Assembly (NCBI GenBank): GCA_934129945.1
Contig: CAKOXC010000001.1
Coordinates: 241,016 to 305,015, forward strand
Direction of reading: 5' to 3'
Source of the DNA: an uncultured Bacilli bacterium
GTDB lineage: Bacteria > Bacillota_I > Bacilli_A > RF39 > UBA660
DNA: 64,000 bases
The position numbers were made by a program, and so were the translations under genes. The notes beneath the pieces are model-generated. The model was not told the DNA's origin. It saw only the letters and a program-made list of their open reading frames with translations, and did not search any database. How positions within the stretch are numbered: the stretch's first letter is position 1; the number at the start of each line of letters is the position of its first letter. Below are positions 23,084 through 31,118 of this stretch, piece after piece.

Positions 23084-24262
23084 ATGAATAATTGTAATGA
23101 TTATGAACGAATAAAAAAAAGAATTGAACAAGAGGGAAAAAAATATCAATATTGCTATGTGCAAGGACCAACAGGACCTCAAGGAGTTCAGGGTATTCAA
23201 GGTGTAACTGGCCCAACTGGAGCTATTGGCCCTAAAGGTGATAAAGGAGATAGAGGAACACCAGGACCAGTTAGTATCGATGTTGGTGATACAGAAACAG
23301 TGGAATCTTTTGAAGAAGCTAAAGTAGAAAATGTTGGGACAAAAGAAGATGTTATTTTGAATTTTAAAATTCCAAGAGGTAAACAAGGTATAGATGGAAA
23401 TACAGGCCCACAAGGAATTCCAGGACCAAAGGGAGAAAAAGGTGAGCAAGGACCACAAGGAATAAAAGGTGAAAAAGGTGACCCGGGACCATCTACTATT
23501 CAAATTGGAAATATAGAAACAATAGGTGCTACTGAAGAAGCTGAAGTTATAAATGTTGGAACACCTGTGGATGTAGTTTTAGATTTTAAAATTCCAAAAG
23601 GTGATAAAGGAGATAAAGGAGATAAAGGAGATATTGGCCCAAGAGGCTTACCAGGAGAAATAGGAAGAACAGAACATATTGCTGTAGATGAGACTACAAC
23701 TTTAGAGCCTGGAGAACCAGCAGCTGTTATGGATACATTTGAAAATTGGGTACATCATCTAGCCTTTTTAATTCCAAAAGGTGAAAAAGGAGAAATTGGA
23801 GAAAGAGGACCCCAAGGTCCAGCAGGTCCTCCAGGAACAGAATTTGTGTCATCTTATGGAATTAGATATTCAATGACTGATACACAACTTAATTTACCAC
23901 AAGCAACTGATACGATTATTCCATTACCTGAAAAAGGAATATCATTTTTAACAGAATATCCAGATGATAATTCTATTAAAATAAAAGAAAAAGGAATATA
24001 TCTTGTATCGTATTTAATATGTGGAGCGACGAACGAAGAATGTTCTATAACGTTGTCTGTTAGAGCAAATGACATATTACAACCAGCTACAAATGTGACT
24101 AGTGAGTTTAGTGCTCAAATAATTAATAGTATAAGTGGAACTACTATTGTATCATTACAACCAAATGATCTAATAACATTAAATGTTAAACCATCTAAAA
24201 CTGTTGATATAAAGTTTAATGGAAATACTAATGCAATGTTAAATGTTACTAAAATACATTAA
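23084..24262 (+). CDS. collagen-like spore-surface-type protein
   Basis: A 392-residue protein. A short N-terminal region without signal peptide is followed by Gly-X-Y blocks (about 28-60, 105-135, 175-195, 235-255) rich in GPT, GPQ, GDK and GEK triplets. These are interrupted by three similar approximately 40-residue units ending in LNFKIPRG, LDFKIPKG and LAFLIPKG. The C-terminal about 135 residues form a beta-rich globular domain like those capping BclA-type exosporium filaments. Absence of a secretion signal fits assembly on the spore from the mother cell. The phage-tail-like unit pattern is an alternative origin. AAAGGAGG precedes ATG. Confidence 0.8.
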   Translation: MNNCNDYERIKKRIEQEGKKYQYCYVQGPTGPQGVQGIQGVTGPTGAIGPKGDKGDRGTPGPVSIDVGDTETVESFEEAKVENVGTKEDVILNFKIPRGKQGIDGNTGPQGIPGPKGEKGEQGPQGIKGEKGDPGPSTIQIGNIETIGATEEAEVINVGTPVDVVLDFKIPKGDKGDKGDKGDIGPRGLPGEIGRTEHIAVDETTTLEPGEPAAVMDTFENWVHHLAFLIPKGEKGEIGERGPQGPAGPPGTEFVSSYGIRYSMTDTQLNLPQATDTIIPLPEKGISFLTEYPDDNSIKIKEKGIYLVSYLICGATNEECSITLSVRANDILQPATNVTSEFSAQIINSISGTTIVSLQPNDLITLNVKPSKTVDIKFNGNTNAMLNVTKIH

Positions 24263-24304
24263 AAAAATTCTATTCTTTTTAATTAGTTATCATTTAAATT
24301 TCAA

Positions 24305-24313
24305 CATAAATTA
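24305..24313 (+). promoter_or_regulatory. candidate late mother-cell -10 (CATAnnnTA)
   Basis: CATAAATTA, 13 bases before the SD. Confidence 0.35.
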
Positions 24314-24334
24314 TTGTAAAGGAAGGTGATAATT

Positions 24335-26191
24335 ATTCAAATAATTGATAAGAGTACTATCGTAGTTACAACTAGTGATGAATTAAAACAGGCACTAAGT
24401 GAAGATAATGGTTATGAATATGTATATTTAGGAAACAATATTACTGCTACAAGTGGAATTATTATAAATAGTAACAAGGGTAAAATTATTATTGATGGAA
24501 CATATAATAATACAAAATATACTTATACAAATAATTTAAGTTCAGAAGAAACAGTTATAAAAGTAAGTACAACTAATAAAAAAATTATATTAAAAAATAT
24601 GAATATAGTATCTTCGCATGGTTATGGTGTCATTTATGTACCATCTCATCCAAACTACTCTAATGTAGTTGTAGAATATAATAATATAAATTTTAGTGGA
24701 ATCGAACTTTCACAAAACTATTATGGAACCACTAAAATTATAGATTCTATTTTAGAAATAAAAGATACTAACAATGTTTCTGCACAAAGAGCCTGTAATT
24801 CCAATAGAATCATAATAGATGGAAATACAACAATTACAAGTGATTCAGAAACAAATACAATTTTCTTTTTTAATGATGTTATACCATCGTTAGTTAAAAT
24901 TATGCCAAATAGCAGGGTAAATATAACCACTAATAGAGAATTTATGAATGGAACTAATAGGATGGATTTAATAGTAGGCCATGGTGCAGAATTTCTTTTA
25001 ACAACAGGAAATGGATTTGCAATTACTACTACTCATGGAGCTAGAAATGTTTTAATAGAAGAAATGGCTGAATTTACATTTATTGAAAAAGACCATAAAA
25101 GAGTCCCAATGTGGAATGTATTTGGTGATTTTAAAGTTTCAGAAGGGGCGAGCTTATCAGTAATAAATACATATATGACAACACCGACTGATAACTATAA
25201 TATTTATTTTAAAGGAACTAATCAAAAGTTTATACTAGATAATCCAAAAAATGTTAATATTTATACTAAAAATGCTAATGTGGTTTATACAAATAATCCT
25301 GTTGATTTTGAATTTAATTTTAGTAGAATTAATATGTGGGTATATGCACTTGACTATAGTTCTGCTTGCAATATTGATGACACACCAGCTTTTTATTGGT
25401 ATAAAGAAAATACACCAGCTAAAATAACAGGAGTGTTAAATAAAGATAATACTACAGTTACATCACATAATTTTACAGACGCTGAGTTAAGTTCAATATC
25501 AGATATAAATAATTTTTCGTTCCAAGATAAAAAAATATTATCTATTGGAATGCACAAGATAAATATTCACCCAATTACAAATTCTCAAACGGCCATTTCA
25601 GGTCATACTACACCATATGCAAATGTTAAAATAGAATATAATAATAAAAGCTTATCAACAGTCGCAGATGAAACTGGCTTGTTTGAAGTAAGTATTGATT
25701 CTACTATTTTAGATAATACAAGAGTTAAAATAACCTCTTGTTTAAATAGTTGTTTTAGTGAAAGAAAAGTAACAACTCCTTTTATGGGCGAGTTGACACT
25801 TTTAAAAGTAACAGTAAATATTCCGTTTAGTATGATACCTTCCTCAACTAATCCAGTTATATTATCTAAAAAAAATGAAACAGTGGTAACTGTAATTGAT
25901 AGTAGGGTAAATAGTACTAAATGGAAACTATATTTAAATTATATAAATCCAATGATAGAGGCAACTGGTAAAGTGTTAATAGATTCATTATTTTTTAAAA
26001 AATTTAATAATGATGAAATTCTTTTAAAAACAAATAAAAAAATAATATATGAATCAAATGATAATGGTGGAAATGTAACTGTTAGCAATGTTACGTTTTC
26101 AGTCGATAAAGGATTGTTATTAAAGCCTAGCAGAGATTTGCTTGAAAATGAAGATTATTCTACATTAATAGTTTGGAGTGTTGAGGCATAA
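24335..26191 (+). CDS. beta-helix/adhesin-like surface protein
   Basis: A 618-residue protein. Residues about 1-320 show pectate-lyase-like repeated short beta strands (GKIIIDGTYNN, KIILKNMNIVSS, RIIIDGNTTITSD), typical of a right-handed parallel beta-helix. About 400-470 resembles a carboxypeptidase-regulatory-like beta-sandwich (INIHPITNSQTAISGHTTPYANVKIEYN). There is no signal peptide or anchor. The only canonical start, GTG 24326, lies inside the SD GGAAGG; ATT 24335 is at the right distance and gives MQIIDKST. It follows the collagen-like gene and probably belongs to the spore surface. Confidence 0.7.
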   Translation: MQIIDKSTIVVTTSDELKQALSEDNGYEYVYLGNNITATSGIIINSNKGKIIIDGTYNNTKYTYTNNLSSEETVIKVSTTNKKIILKNMNIVSSHGYGVIYVPSHPNYSNVVVEYNNINFSGIELSQNYYGTTKIIDSILEIKDTNNVSAQRACNSNRIIIDGNTTITSDSETNTIFFFNDVIPSLVKIMPNSRVNITTNREFMNGTNRMDLIVGHGAEFLLTTGNGFAITTTHGARNVLIEEMAEFTFIEKDHKRVPMWNVFGDFKVSEGASLSVINTYMTTPTDNYNIYFKGTNQKFILDNPKNVNIYTKNANVVYTNNPVDFEFNFSRINMWVYALDYSSACNIDDTPAFYWYKENTPAKITGVLNKDNTTVTSHNFTDAELSSISDINNFSFQDKKILSIGMHKINIHPITNSQTAISGHTTPYANVKIEYNNKSLSTVADETGLFEVSIDSTILDNTRVKITSCLNSCFSERKVTTPFMGELTLLKVTVNIPFSMIPSSTNPVILSKKNETVVTVIDSRVNSTKWKLYLNYINPMIEATGKVLIDSLFFKKFNNDEILLKTNKKIIYESNDNGGNVTVSNVTFSVDKGLLLKPSRDLLENEDYSTLIVWSVEA

Positions 26192-26198
26192 TTCCTTT

Positions 26199-26225
26199 AC
26201 AAAAGAAATTTCGATTCATAAAATA
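26199..26225 (+). promoter_or_regulatory. sigma-K-type promoter
   Basis: AC (26199-26200), 16-nt spacer, CATAAAATA (26217-26225): fits the sigma-K consensus AC-N16/17-CATAnnnTA. Confidence 0.5.
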
Positions 26226-26244
26226 TATTGTAATGAGGTGAATT

Positions 26245-26604
26245 ATGACAAGCGATTATATTTATATTAAACTTTGTAGTAGTGAAAGTATGTGTCTTAG
26301 TAATTTAAAAATAAAACTAGAAGATAAATGTAATGAGATTGTTTTTGATGGAATAACAGATAATTTTGGAAAAGTAAAAATACCAGTATGTAGTAATGAG
26401 GTATATAAATTATTCGTATATTCTAATTTATCGATTTTAAAAGTACCTTTAATTGCAAGAAAAAATGAGATTTATTGTATAAATATTAGCAGTAATAAAA
26501 GAAAAAAACATCTTGTTACAGTTTTGTTAAAAGATAAATATTATCCAAATATAAAAATAGAAAGAGGTAAGATGATACTATGGCAAGACATACAATTTCA
26601 ATAA
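26245..26604 (+). CDS. small beta-sandwich (prealbumin/Cna-B-like) protein
   Basis: A 119-residue protein without signal peptide. The layout (LKIKLEDKCNEIVFDGITDNFGKVKIPV ... YKLFVYSN) resembles a Cna-B/transthyretin-like domain, in which an ITDNxGKVxxP turn is typical. Family confidence is modest. Its end overlaps the next gene by 25 bases. Likely a structural partner of the other surface proteins. Confidence 0.6.
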   Translation: MTSDYIYIKLCSSESMCLSNLKIKLEDKCNEIVFDGITDNFGKVKIPVCSNEVYKLFVYSNLSILKVPLIARKNEIYCINISSNKRKKHLVTVLLKDKYYPNIKIERGKMILWQDIQFQ

Positions 26605-27125
26605 CAAATGGTAAAGGAAGTATTGAACTTGTTACAGGTACATATAGTGCCCAAGCTGTTGCTGGTGGATATGATGCATCAACACTAGATCCAAAAAGTG
26701 TAACAATTGTAGACGGAACACCAACGTATGCTTTTACTATAAGTGCAAATGGAACTTTAACTTTGCATGTTACAGATACAGGTGATCCTAATACTGGAGT
26801 ACAAATTGTTGGGGCTAAATTTATAAGAACAGATAGTACAGGAACGATAGTTGGAAATGAAATAACAACTAATGAAGATGGTAATGCGGTCTTTAATAAT
26901 GTCCCATTTGCTGAAACAGGAAGTACAGCAATATATTATAAACAAATATCAAGTGATGGTGGACACACATTTGATGATACTGTTAAATCAATTGTTATGA
27001 CTGAATCTTCTGAAACAGTACAAATAACAAATCCAACAGCACCAGAAAGAAACTTCACGTTGATGGATGCAAGTTACCCTAATATACCGGTTATAGATGG
27101 CCAAATAATACTTGAAGATAATTAA
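26580..27125 (+). CDS. SpaA/Cna-B-like structural protein
   Basis: A 181-residue protein with at least one Cna-B-like domain (LTLHVTDTGDPNTGVQIVGAKF ... TNEDGNAVFNNVPFAETGSTAIYYKQ, about residues 59-125) and strand-rich ends. There is no signal peptide and no LPxTG. The closing stretch YPNIPVIDGQIILED echoes YPNIKIERGKMILWQD at the end of the preceding gene, so both proteins share a C-terminal motif. SD AGAGGT lies 11 bases upstream of ATG 26580. Confidence 0.65.
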   Translation: MARHTISITNGKGSIELVTGTYSAQAVAGGYDASTLDPKSVTIVDGTPTYAFTISANGTLTLHVTDTGDPNTGVQIVGAKFIRTDSTGTIVGNEITTNEDGNAVFNNVPFAETGSTAIYYKQISSDGGHTFDDTVKSIVMTESSETVQITNPTAPERNFTLMDASYPNIPVIDGQIILEDN

Positions 27126-27126
27126 T

Positions 27127-27160
27127 AAAGAAGCAATAAATTATAAATTTGCTTCTTTTT
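27127..27160 (+). terminator. terminator of the surface-protein cluster
   Basis: AAAGAAGCAA - loop - TTGCTTCTTT, then T's. Confidence 0.85.
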
Positions 27161-27220
27161 ATATTTATTATAAAAAAATATTGATAGTAAAAGCGAAAAA
27201 TTATAATGGAAAGGGAAAAA

Positions 27221-27454
27221 ATAAACAAAACGGAAAGTAATTCAAATCTTATTATTAAATTAATTAAAATTTTAGGAATCACTTTGGGAACACTTATTTT
27301 TATATTAGGTTGTATAATAGGCATATATTTTTACACTACTAATTACTATGAAAGTGAACTTGTTTCCACTGGAGAAGAAAGAATTTGTTATTACAAAGGT
27401 AAAATCAGTAATTATATTGAAGATAATGGTGGAGTATGTTTAGATGAAAAGTAA
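27221..27454 (+). CDS. small membrane protein with extracytoplasmic Cys pair
   Basis: About 77 residues with one transmembrane helix (IKILGITLGTLIFILGCIIGIYF) and a short outer tail with two Cys (ERICYYKGKISNYIEDNGGVC). The tail DNGGxC also ends the HTH-membrane protein at 63330. An in-frame ATG at 27206 overlaps a TATAAT box (27202-27207) and the SD AAAGGG, so ATA 27221 is at the better start position. Unknown function. Confidence 0.6.
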   Translation: MNKTESNSNLIIKLIKILGITLGTLIFILGCIIGIYFYTTNYYESELVSTGEERICYYKGKISNYIEDNGGVCLDEK

Positions 27455-27529
27455 TAGTAAATGCTGTAATATTTAGTTATTTAAATTTTAAATTTGAAAT
27501 TAATGAAAGTCGTAAATCTTCAATAATTA

Positions 27530-27558
27530 TTGTATATTCTTTTCCATTTTAGTATAAT
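27530..27558 (+). promoter_or_regulatory. sigma-A promoter of the lipoprotein gene
   Basis: TTGTAT (27530-27535), 17 nt, TATAAT (27553-27558). Confidence 0.65.
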
Positions 27559-27576
27559 TATTTCAGGAGGATTAAT

Positions 27577-28152
27577 ATGAAAAAGAGAGTTTTATTTATT
27601 GTTTTATGTGGTATGTTTTTAGTTACTCTATCTGGATGTTCTAAGACTGAAACAAAAAAAGAAGATAGTAGCAAAACTAAGGAAACTACAAAAAAAGAAG
27701 ACAATAAAAAGTCTACAAAAGTTATCGAGTATATAAGCAAACTTGATAACAATAGTACACTTGAAGACGTTAACAAACTAATTGGTTTTGATGGAGTTGT
27801 TGATAGTGACAATGACAAAAAATATGTTTGGGATGTAACAGAAACTTCTAGCTTAACAGCAACATTTTCAAATAAAGGTTATACAAGTATTGAAATTGAT
27901 ATTGAAGATGAACTATTAAAAAATGATAAAGTTGATTTTTCAAAATATGAAGAAATAAGTTCAGCTTTAAAAAATGGTGATACTGTAACTTATGATGATT
28001 TTAAAGAAAAAGTTGGTGGAGTAGATGGTACTCCTGTTACAAAAAGCTATATAAGTACATCTTATAAGTGGGTAAATAAAAAAGGTGGATATTTAAAAGC
28101 ATCATTCAACAATAAAACTAAAAAATGTACTTTTGTATCTGGAAGAATTTAA
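27577..28152 (+). CDS. lipoprotein with tandem SmpA/BLIP-like domains
   Basis: A 191-residue lipoprotein with lipobox LSGC (Cys about 22), a Lys/Thr/Glu-rich linker and two tandem repeats of about 70 residues. Each has the form helix-VxxxxGFDG or VGGVDG followed by YxWxxxxxxxLxAxFxN, the pattern of SmpA/OmlA or BLIP-like folds. A clear paralogue lies in the ICE at 51670. AGGAGG precedes ATG. The role is unknown; this fold often binds other surface proteins. Confidence 0.85.
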   Translation: MKKRVLFIVLCGMFLVTLSGCSKTETKKEDSSKTKETTKKEDNKKSTKVIEYISKLDNNSTLEDVNKLIGFDGVVDSDNDKKYVWDVTETSSLTATFSNKGYTSIEIDIEDELLKNDKVDFSKYEEISSALKNGDTVTYDDFKEKVGGVDGTPVTKSYISTSYKWVNKKGGYLKASFNNKTKKCTFVSGRI

Positions 28153-28160
28153 ATAATAAT

Positions 28161-28200
28161 AATGAAAAAAACTTATTAAAATTATAAGTTTTTTTTCATT
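28161..28200 (+). terminator. intrinsic terminator
   Basis: Long stem AATGAAAAAAACTTAT / ATAAGTTTTTTTTCATT, probably bidirectional. Confidence 0.8.
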
Positions 28201-28214
28201 ATCATATAATTTAA

Positions 28215-28223
28215 TGGTATAAT
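28215..28223 (+). promoter_or_regulatory. extended -10 promoter of the zinc-ribbon pair
   Basis: TGgTATAAT, 8 bases before AAAGAGGTG. Confidence 0.65.
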
Positions 28224-28246
28224 TAATTTAGAAAGAGGTGTAAAAG

Positions 28247-29467
28247 GTGTTTTGTGAGAAATGCGGAACTAAAAATGATAGTTCAAACAAATTTTGCGAA
28301 AAGTGTGGAAATAAACTTGAACCAGAAGTAAAAGAAACTAAAAAAACAGTAAAAAAAGAAAATACTTCTAGTGTTAAAGATAAATTAAATACTTTAAGCA
28401 AGAAACAAAAAATTATTGGAGGAGTAGTAGGACTTGTAGTAATCATTTTAATTGTATTGTATGCAATTGGTTCTAAAATGACAAGTTTAGAAACTATTGG
28501 ATCAAAAGCTTTTGAAGAATTAGCAAGTAAATCAAAAATAAGCAATAAATACTTATCTGTTCCATTAGATAGTAAAGATTATTTTATATCACTTGCTGAT
28601 ACAATGAAAAACGAAATCAAAGATGAAGATATAGCATTTGATTATAGTAATTATACAGTTACAACAACAAATAAAAAAATTACAATTAAATATAAAGATA
28701 ATGATGCTGATGAAAAATACAAAGTTGTATTTAAGATTAAAAAATCTGGTAAATCATTATTAGTATTTGATAAATATGTAATTACTAAAGTTTCTGTTTT
28801 AGCTGAAGACGATTATGATGAAGTTACATTATATGATCCTGAAAATGCTGAAAAATTAACTTTATCAACAATTAAAAATTCTAAAATAACTGTTGATGGA
28901 AAAGAACTTGATAAAACATATTTAGATTCAAAGAAATCTGATAAAGATAATGATGTATATGTTATCAATGGTATTGTTAAAGGTGATTACAAAGTTAACT
29001 TTACTATTGGAAAATTAAACTTTGAGAAAAAAGTTTATGTTTATTCAAAAGAAGATAATGAATATGATTTAACTAATTATATTTCATCATCATATTTAAC
29101 AGATGATAAAGAATTTGCTAAAAATTTCAAAACTTATATTTCAACATATTATGAATATGTAAATGATAGTTCTAAAACTGTTGATGATTTTGATAAAAAA
29201 TACAAATCTTCTGATGATGTAAAAGATTTATTTGCTGATTCAAAAGAGTCTGCTGCAAACGTTGCATCATTTAAAATTGATGAAGTAGAATTACGTTCAT
29301 TATATTACTATTCATCTGATGAAGAAATTTCAGTATCTTATAAGGTTAATTATACTTATAAATTAACTGATAGTGATAGTGAAAAATCAAATTATAGTTT
29401 AGTTAGAGTTACATATGACTTAAGTAATTTAGAAGTTCCTAAAGATTTAAGTTATATGCCATATTAA
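28247..29467 (+). CDS. zinc-ribbon membrane-anchored protein (TcaA-like architecture)
   Basis: A 406-residue protein. The N-terminal zinc ribbon (CEKCGTKNDSSNKFCEKCG) is cytoplasmic; then come a Lys-rich linker, one transmembrane helix (about 63-81, IIGGVVGLVVIILIVLYAI) and a large extracytoplasmic region with two or three beta-rich domains. This matches TcaA/YvbJ-type envelope-stress proteins in layout. GTG 28247 is the start, 6 bases after AAAGAGGTG. The next gene has the same ribbon, so the two likely act together. Confidence 0.8.
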   Translation: MFCEKCGTKNDSSNKFCEKCGNKLEPEVKETKKTVKKENTSSVKDKLNTLSKKQKIIGGVVGLVVIILIVLYAIGSKMTSLETIGSKAFEELASKSKISNKYLSVPLDSKDYFISLADTMKNEIKDEDIAFDYSNYTVTTTNKKITIKYKDNDADEKYKVVFKIKKSGKSLLVFDKYVITKVSVLAEDDYDEVTLYDPENAEKLTLSTIKNSKITVDGKELDKTYLDSKKSDKDNDVYVINGIVKGDYKVNFTIGKLNFEKKVYVYSKEDNEYDLTNYISSSYLTDDKEFAKNFKTYISTYYEYVNDSSKTVDDFDKKYKSSDDVKDLFADSKESAANVASFKIDEVELRSLYYYSSDEEISVSYKVNYTYKLTDSDSEKSNYSLVRVTYDLSNLEVPKDLSYMPY

Positions 29468-29485
29468 TAATTAGGAGGAAAGAAA

Positions 29486-30355
29486 ATGGCTTTTTGTAAA
29501 AAGTGTGGAAAAGAATTAAAAAAAGGTGAAAAATGTTCTTGTGAAACTGAAGTTAGATTTTGTAAGAACTGTGGAAAAAAATTAGTTGGAGATGAAGTTT
29601 GTGATTGTGAAAAAGAAACAGCAACTTCTACTCATACAACTGGATTTGATTTCGTAGAAACTATGAAAAATATCAAAGATGATATGTTATCATCAATTAA
29701 AAATCCAGTTAGCGTTGTAAAAGAAAATACTGATAAAGTAAATATGCCAAAAACTTATATTGTATTAGTTTTAATAGCTTTAACTTTTGGCTTATTTATA
29801 GCTAGTTTATGCAAAACTCTATTTGCAACATTAGTATCTACAATGATGGGTAGTATGTCATCATTAGTAAAAACTTCAGATATAATGGATGCTATTAAAA
29901 TTCCATATGTTAAAATTATAGCTTATGGTGCTATTATATTTGCAATTATGTTATTTGCTTATGCATTAGTTATGCTAATTGTACCAGCAATATTTAAAAA
30001 TAAAAAAATAGATTTCAAAAAATCTTTAACATTAACAACTACTGCATATGCTCCACTTGCAATAGTAAACTTAATTTGTGCTATTTTAGGTTTCTTAGGA
30101 TTAAATGCTGGATTTGTATTAATATTATTCTTAATTGCTAACATGATAGTTACATACAACTTTGTTTACTCTTATGCAGATTATACAAAAGTAGATAGTA
30201 ATAAATTTGGTTATGCAATTACATTATTAGTAATACTTGCATCTATAGCTGTTGGTATTTGTACATATGCTTTATCAAATAGTATGGTTAAATCTATTTC
30301 TCAAGATATAGTAGATGTTGATACTGATGATCTTAAAGATTTATTAGATTACTAA
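29486..30355 (+). CDS. double zinc-ribbon protein with YIP1-like membrane domain
   Basis: A 289-residue protein with two N-terminal CxxC zinc ribbons (CKKCGKELKKGEKCSC and CKNCGKKLVGDEVCDC) and a five-helix membrane domain (about 90-275) of YIP1/DUF1282-like layout. AGGAGG precedes ATG 29486. It is cotranscribed with the TcaA-like gene 18 bases upstream. The molecular function is unknown. Confidence 0.78.
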   Translation: MAFCKKCGKELKKGEKCSCETEVRFCKNCGKKLVGDEVCDCEKETATSTHTTGFDFVETMKNIKDDMLSSIKNPVSVVKENTDKVNMPKTYIVLVLIALTFGLFIASLCKTLFATLVSTMMGSMSSLVKTSDIMDAIKIPYVKIIAYGAIIFAIMLFAYALVMLIVPAIFKNKKIDFKKSLTLTTTAYAPLAIVNLICAILGFLGLNAGFVLILFLIANMIVTYNFVYSYADYTKVDSNKFGYAITLLVILASIAVGICTYALSNSMVKSISQDIVDVDTDDLKDLLDY

Positions 30356-30362
30356 AAAAATT

Positions 30363-30391
30363 ACTGTTAACAAATGTTAACAGTTTTTTTA
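30363..30391. terminator. bidirectional terminator between convergent genes
   Basis: ACTGTTAAC - 4 nt - GTTAACAGT flanked by A's and T's on both sides; serves 29486 (+) and the tetR gene (-). Confidence 0.85.
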
Positions 30392-30976
30392 TTGCATTAA
30401 TATTTTTTTAATAGCATCATATAAGTATGGTTTATATTCTTTAATAGATAATGGTTCATGTTTCATAATACAAGAAAAACAAGTTGAACTTGTAAGTTCT
30501 ATTATCATAAATAAAGTTACTTCAGGATTTTCAAGCTTTATATTGTTTTCTTCCATTCCTTTTAAAAATATTTCTTTTACTCCAATACTATTTTCTCCAA
30601 TTAATTTATTTATTTTTTCACTATAAAGTCCAAATGACAAATTTTTGGATATAAATTTTAATAAAAGCTTATTTTTAGTTAATTCATCAATTACGTAATC
30701 AATAACAAATATTATTTGATCATAAAATGAATCAAATTTTTTCTTATTTAATTTTTTTATTGCATCATGAAATAATTTATAAGACTTTCTTGCAATTAAT
30801 TGCTCTTGTAGATCGTATTTGTCTTTAAAGTATAAATAAAATGTTCCTTTACCAACACCAGCTTTATCAGCAATTTCCTGAATTGAAGTGTCTTTAATAC
30901 CTTTTTCAGTAAATAATTTAAATGCTGTTTCAAATAAACTATTTTCCTTTTCTTTTTTATTTTCTATAGCTTTCAT
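30389..30976 (-). CDS. TetR-family repressor
   Basis: A 195-residue regulator. The N-terminal helix-turn-helix is typical: AFKLFTEKGIKDTSIQEIADKAGVGKGTFYLYFKDKYDL. The C-terminal ligand-binding half is helical. It is divergent from the MMPL gene with about 140 bases between, which hold two palindromes that look like its operators. It likely represses the transporter and perhaps itself, released by a hydrophobic ligand. Confidence 0.92.
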   Translation of the reverse strand: MKAIENKKEKENSLFETAFKLFTEKGIKDTSIQEIADKAGVGKGTFYLYFKDKYDLQEQLIARKSYKLFHDAIKKLNKKKFDSFYDQIIFVIDYVIDELTKNKLLLKFISKNLSFGLYSEKINKLIGENSIGVKEIFLKGMEENNIKLENPEVTLFMIIELTSSTCFSCIMKHEPLSIKEYKPYLYDAIKKILMQ

Positions 30977-31054
30977 ATAACCACCTTATTTTAATATATT
31001 ATAGCAAATCCGAATAGATTTGTAATCTTTTTTCAATAATATCATACAATATTA

Positions 31055-31103
31055 TTGACTAATGGTCAAGAATATGATAATATGTTAACTGACTGGTGGT
31101 CAG
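31055..31103 (+). promoter_or_regulatory. MMPL promoter with two TetR-type operators
   Basis: -35 TTGACT (31055-31060), 17 nt, TGaTAATAT with -10 at 31078-31083. Palindromes TTGACTAATGGTCAA (31055-31069) and CTGACTGGTGGTCAG (31089-31103) share TGACTrrTGGTCA. One covers the -35, the other the transcription start. Confidence 0.75.
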
Positions 31104-31118
31104 AAAAGAGGAGAAGAT

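Noticed and set aside
23057..23503. 148-codon open frame on the minus strand, rich in Trp, Ser and Phe
   Set aside because: It is the complement of Gly-X-Y collagen codons, which lack stops on the reverse strand; no SD and an implausible composition.
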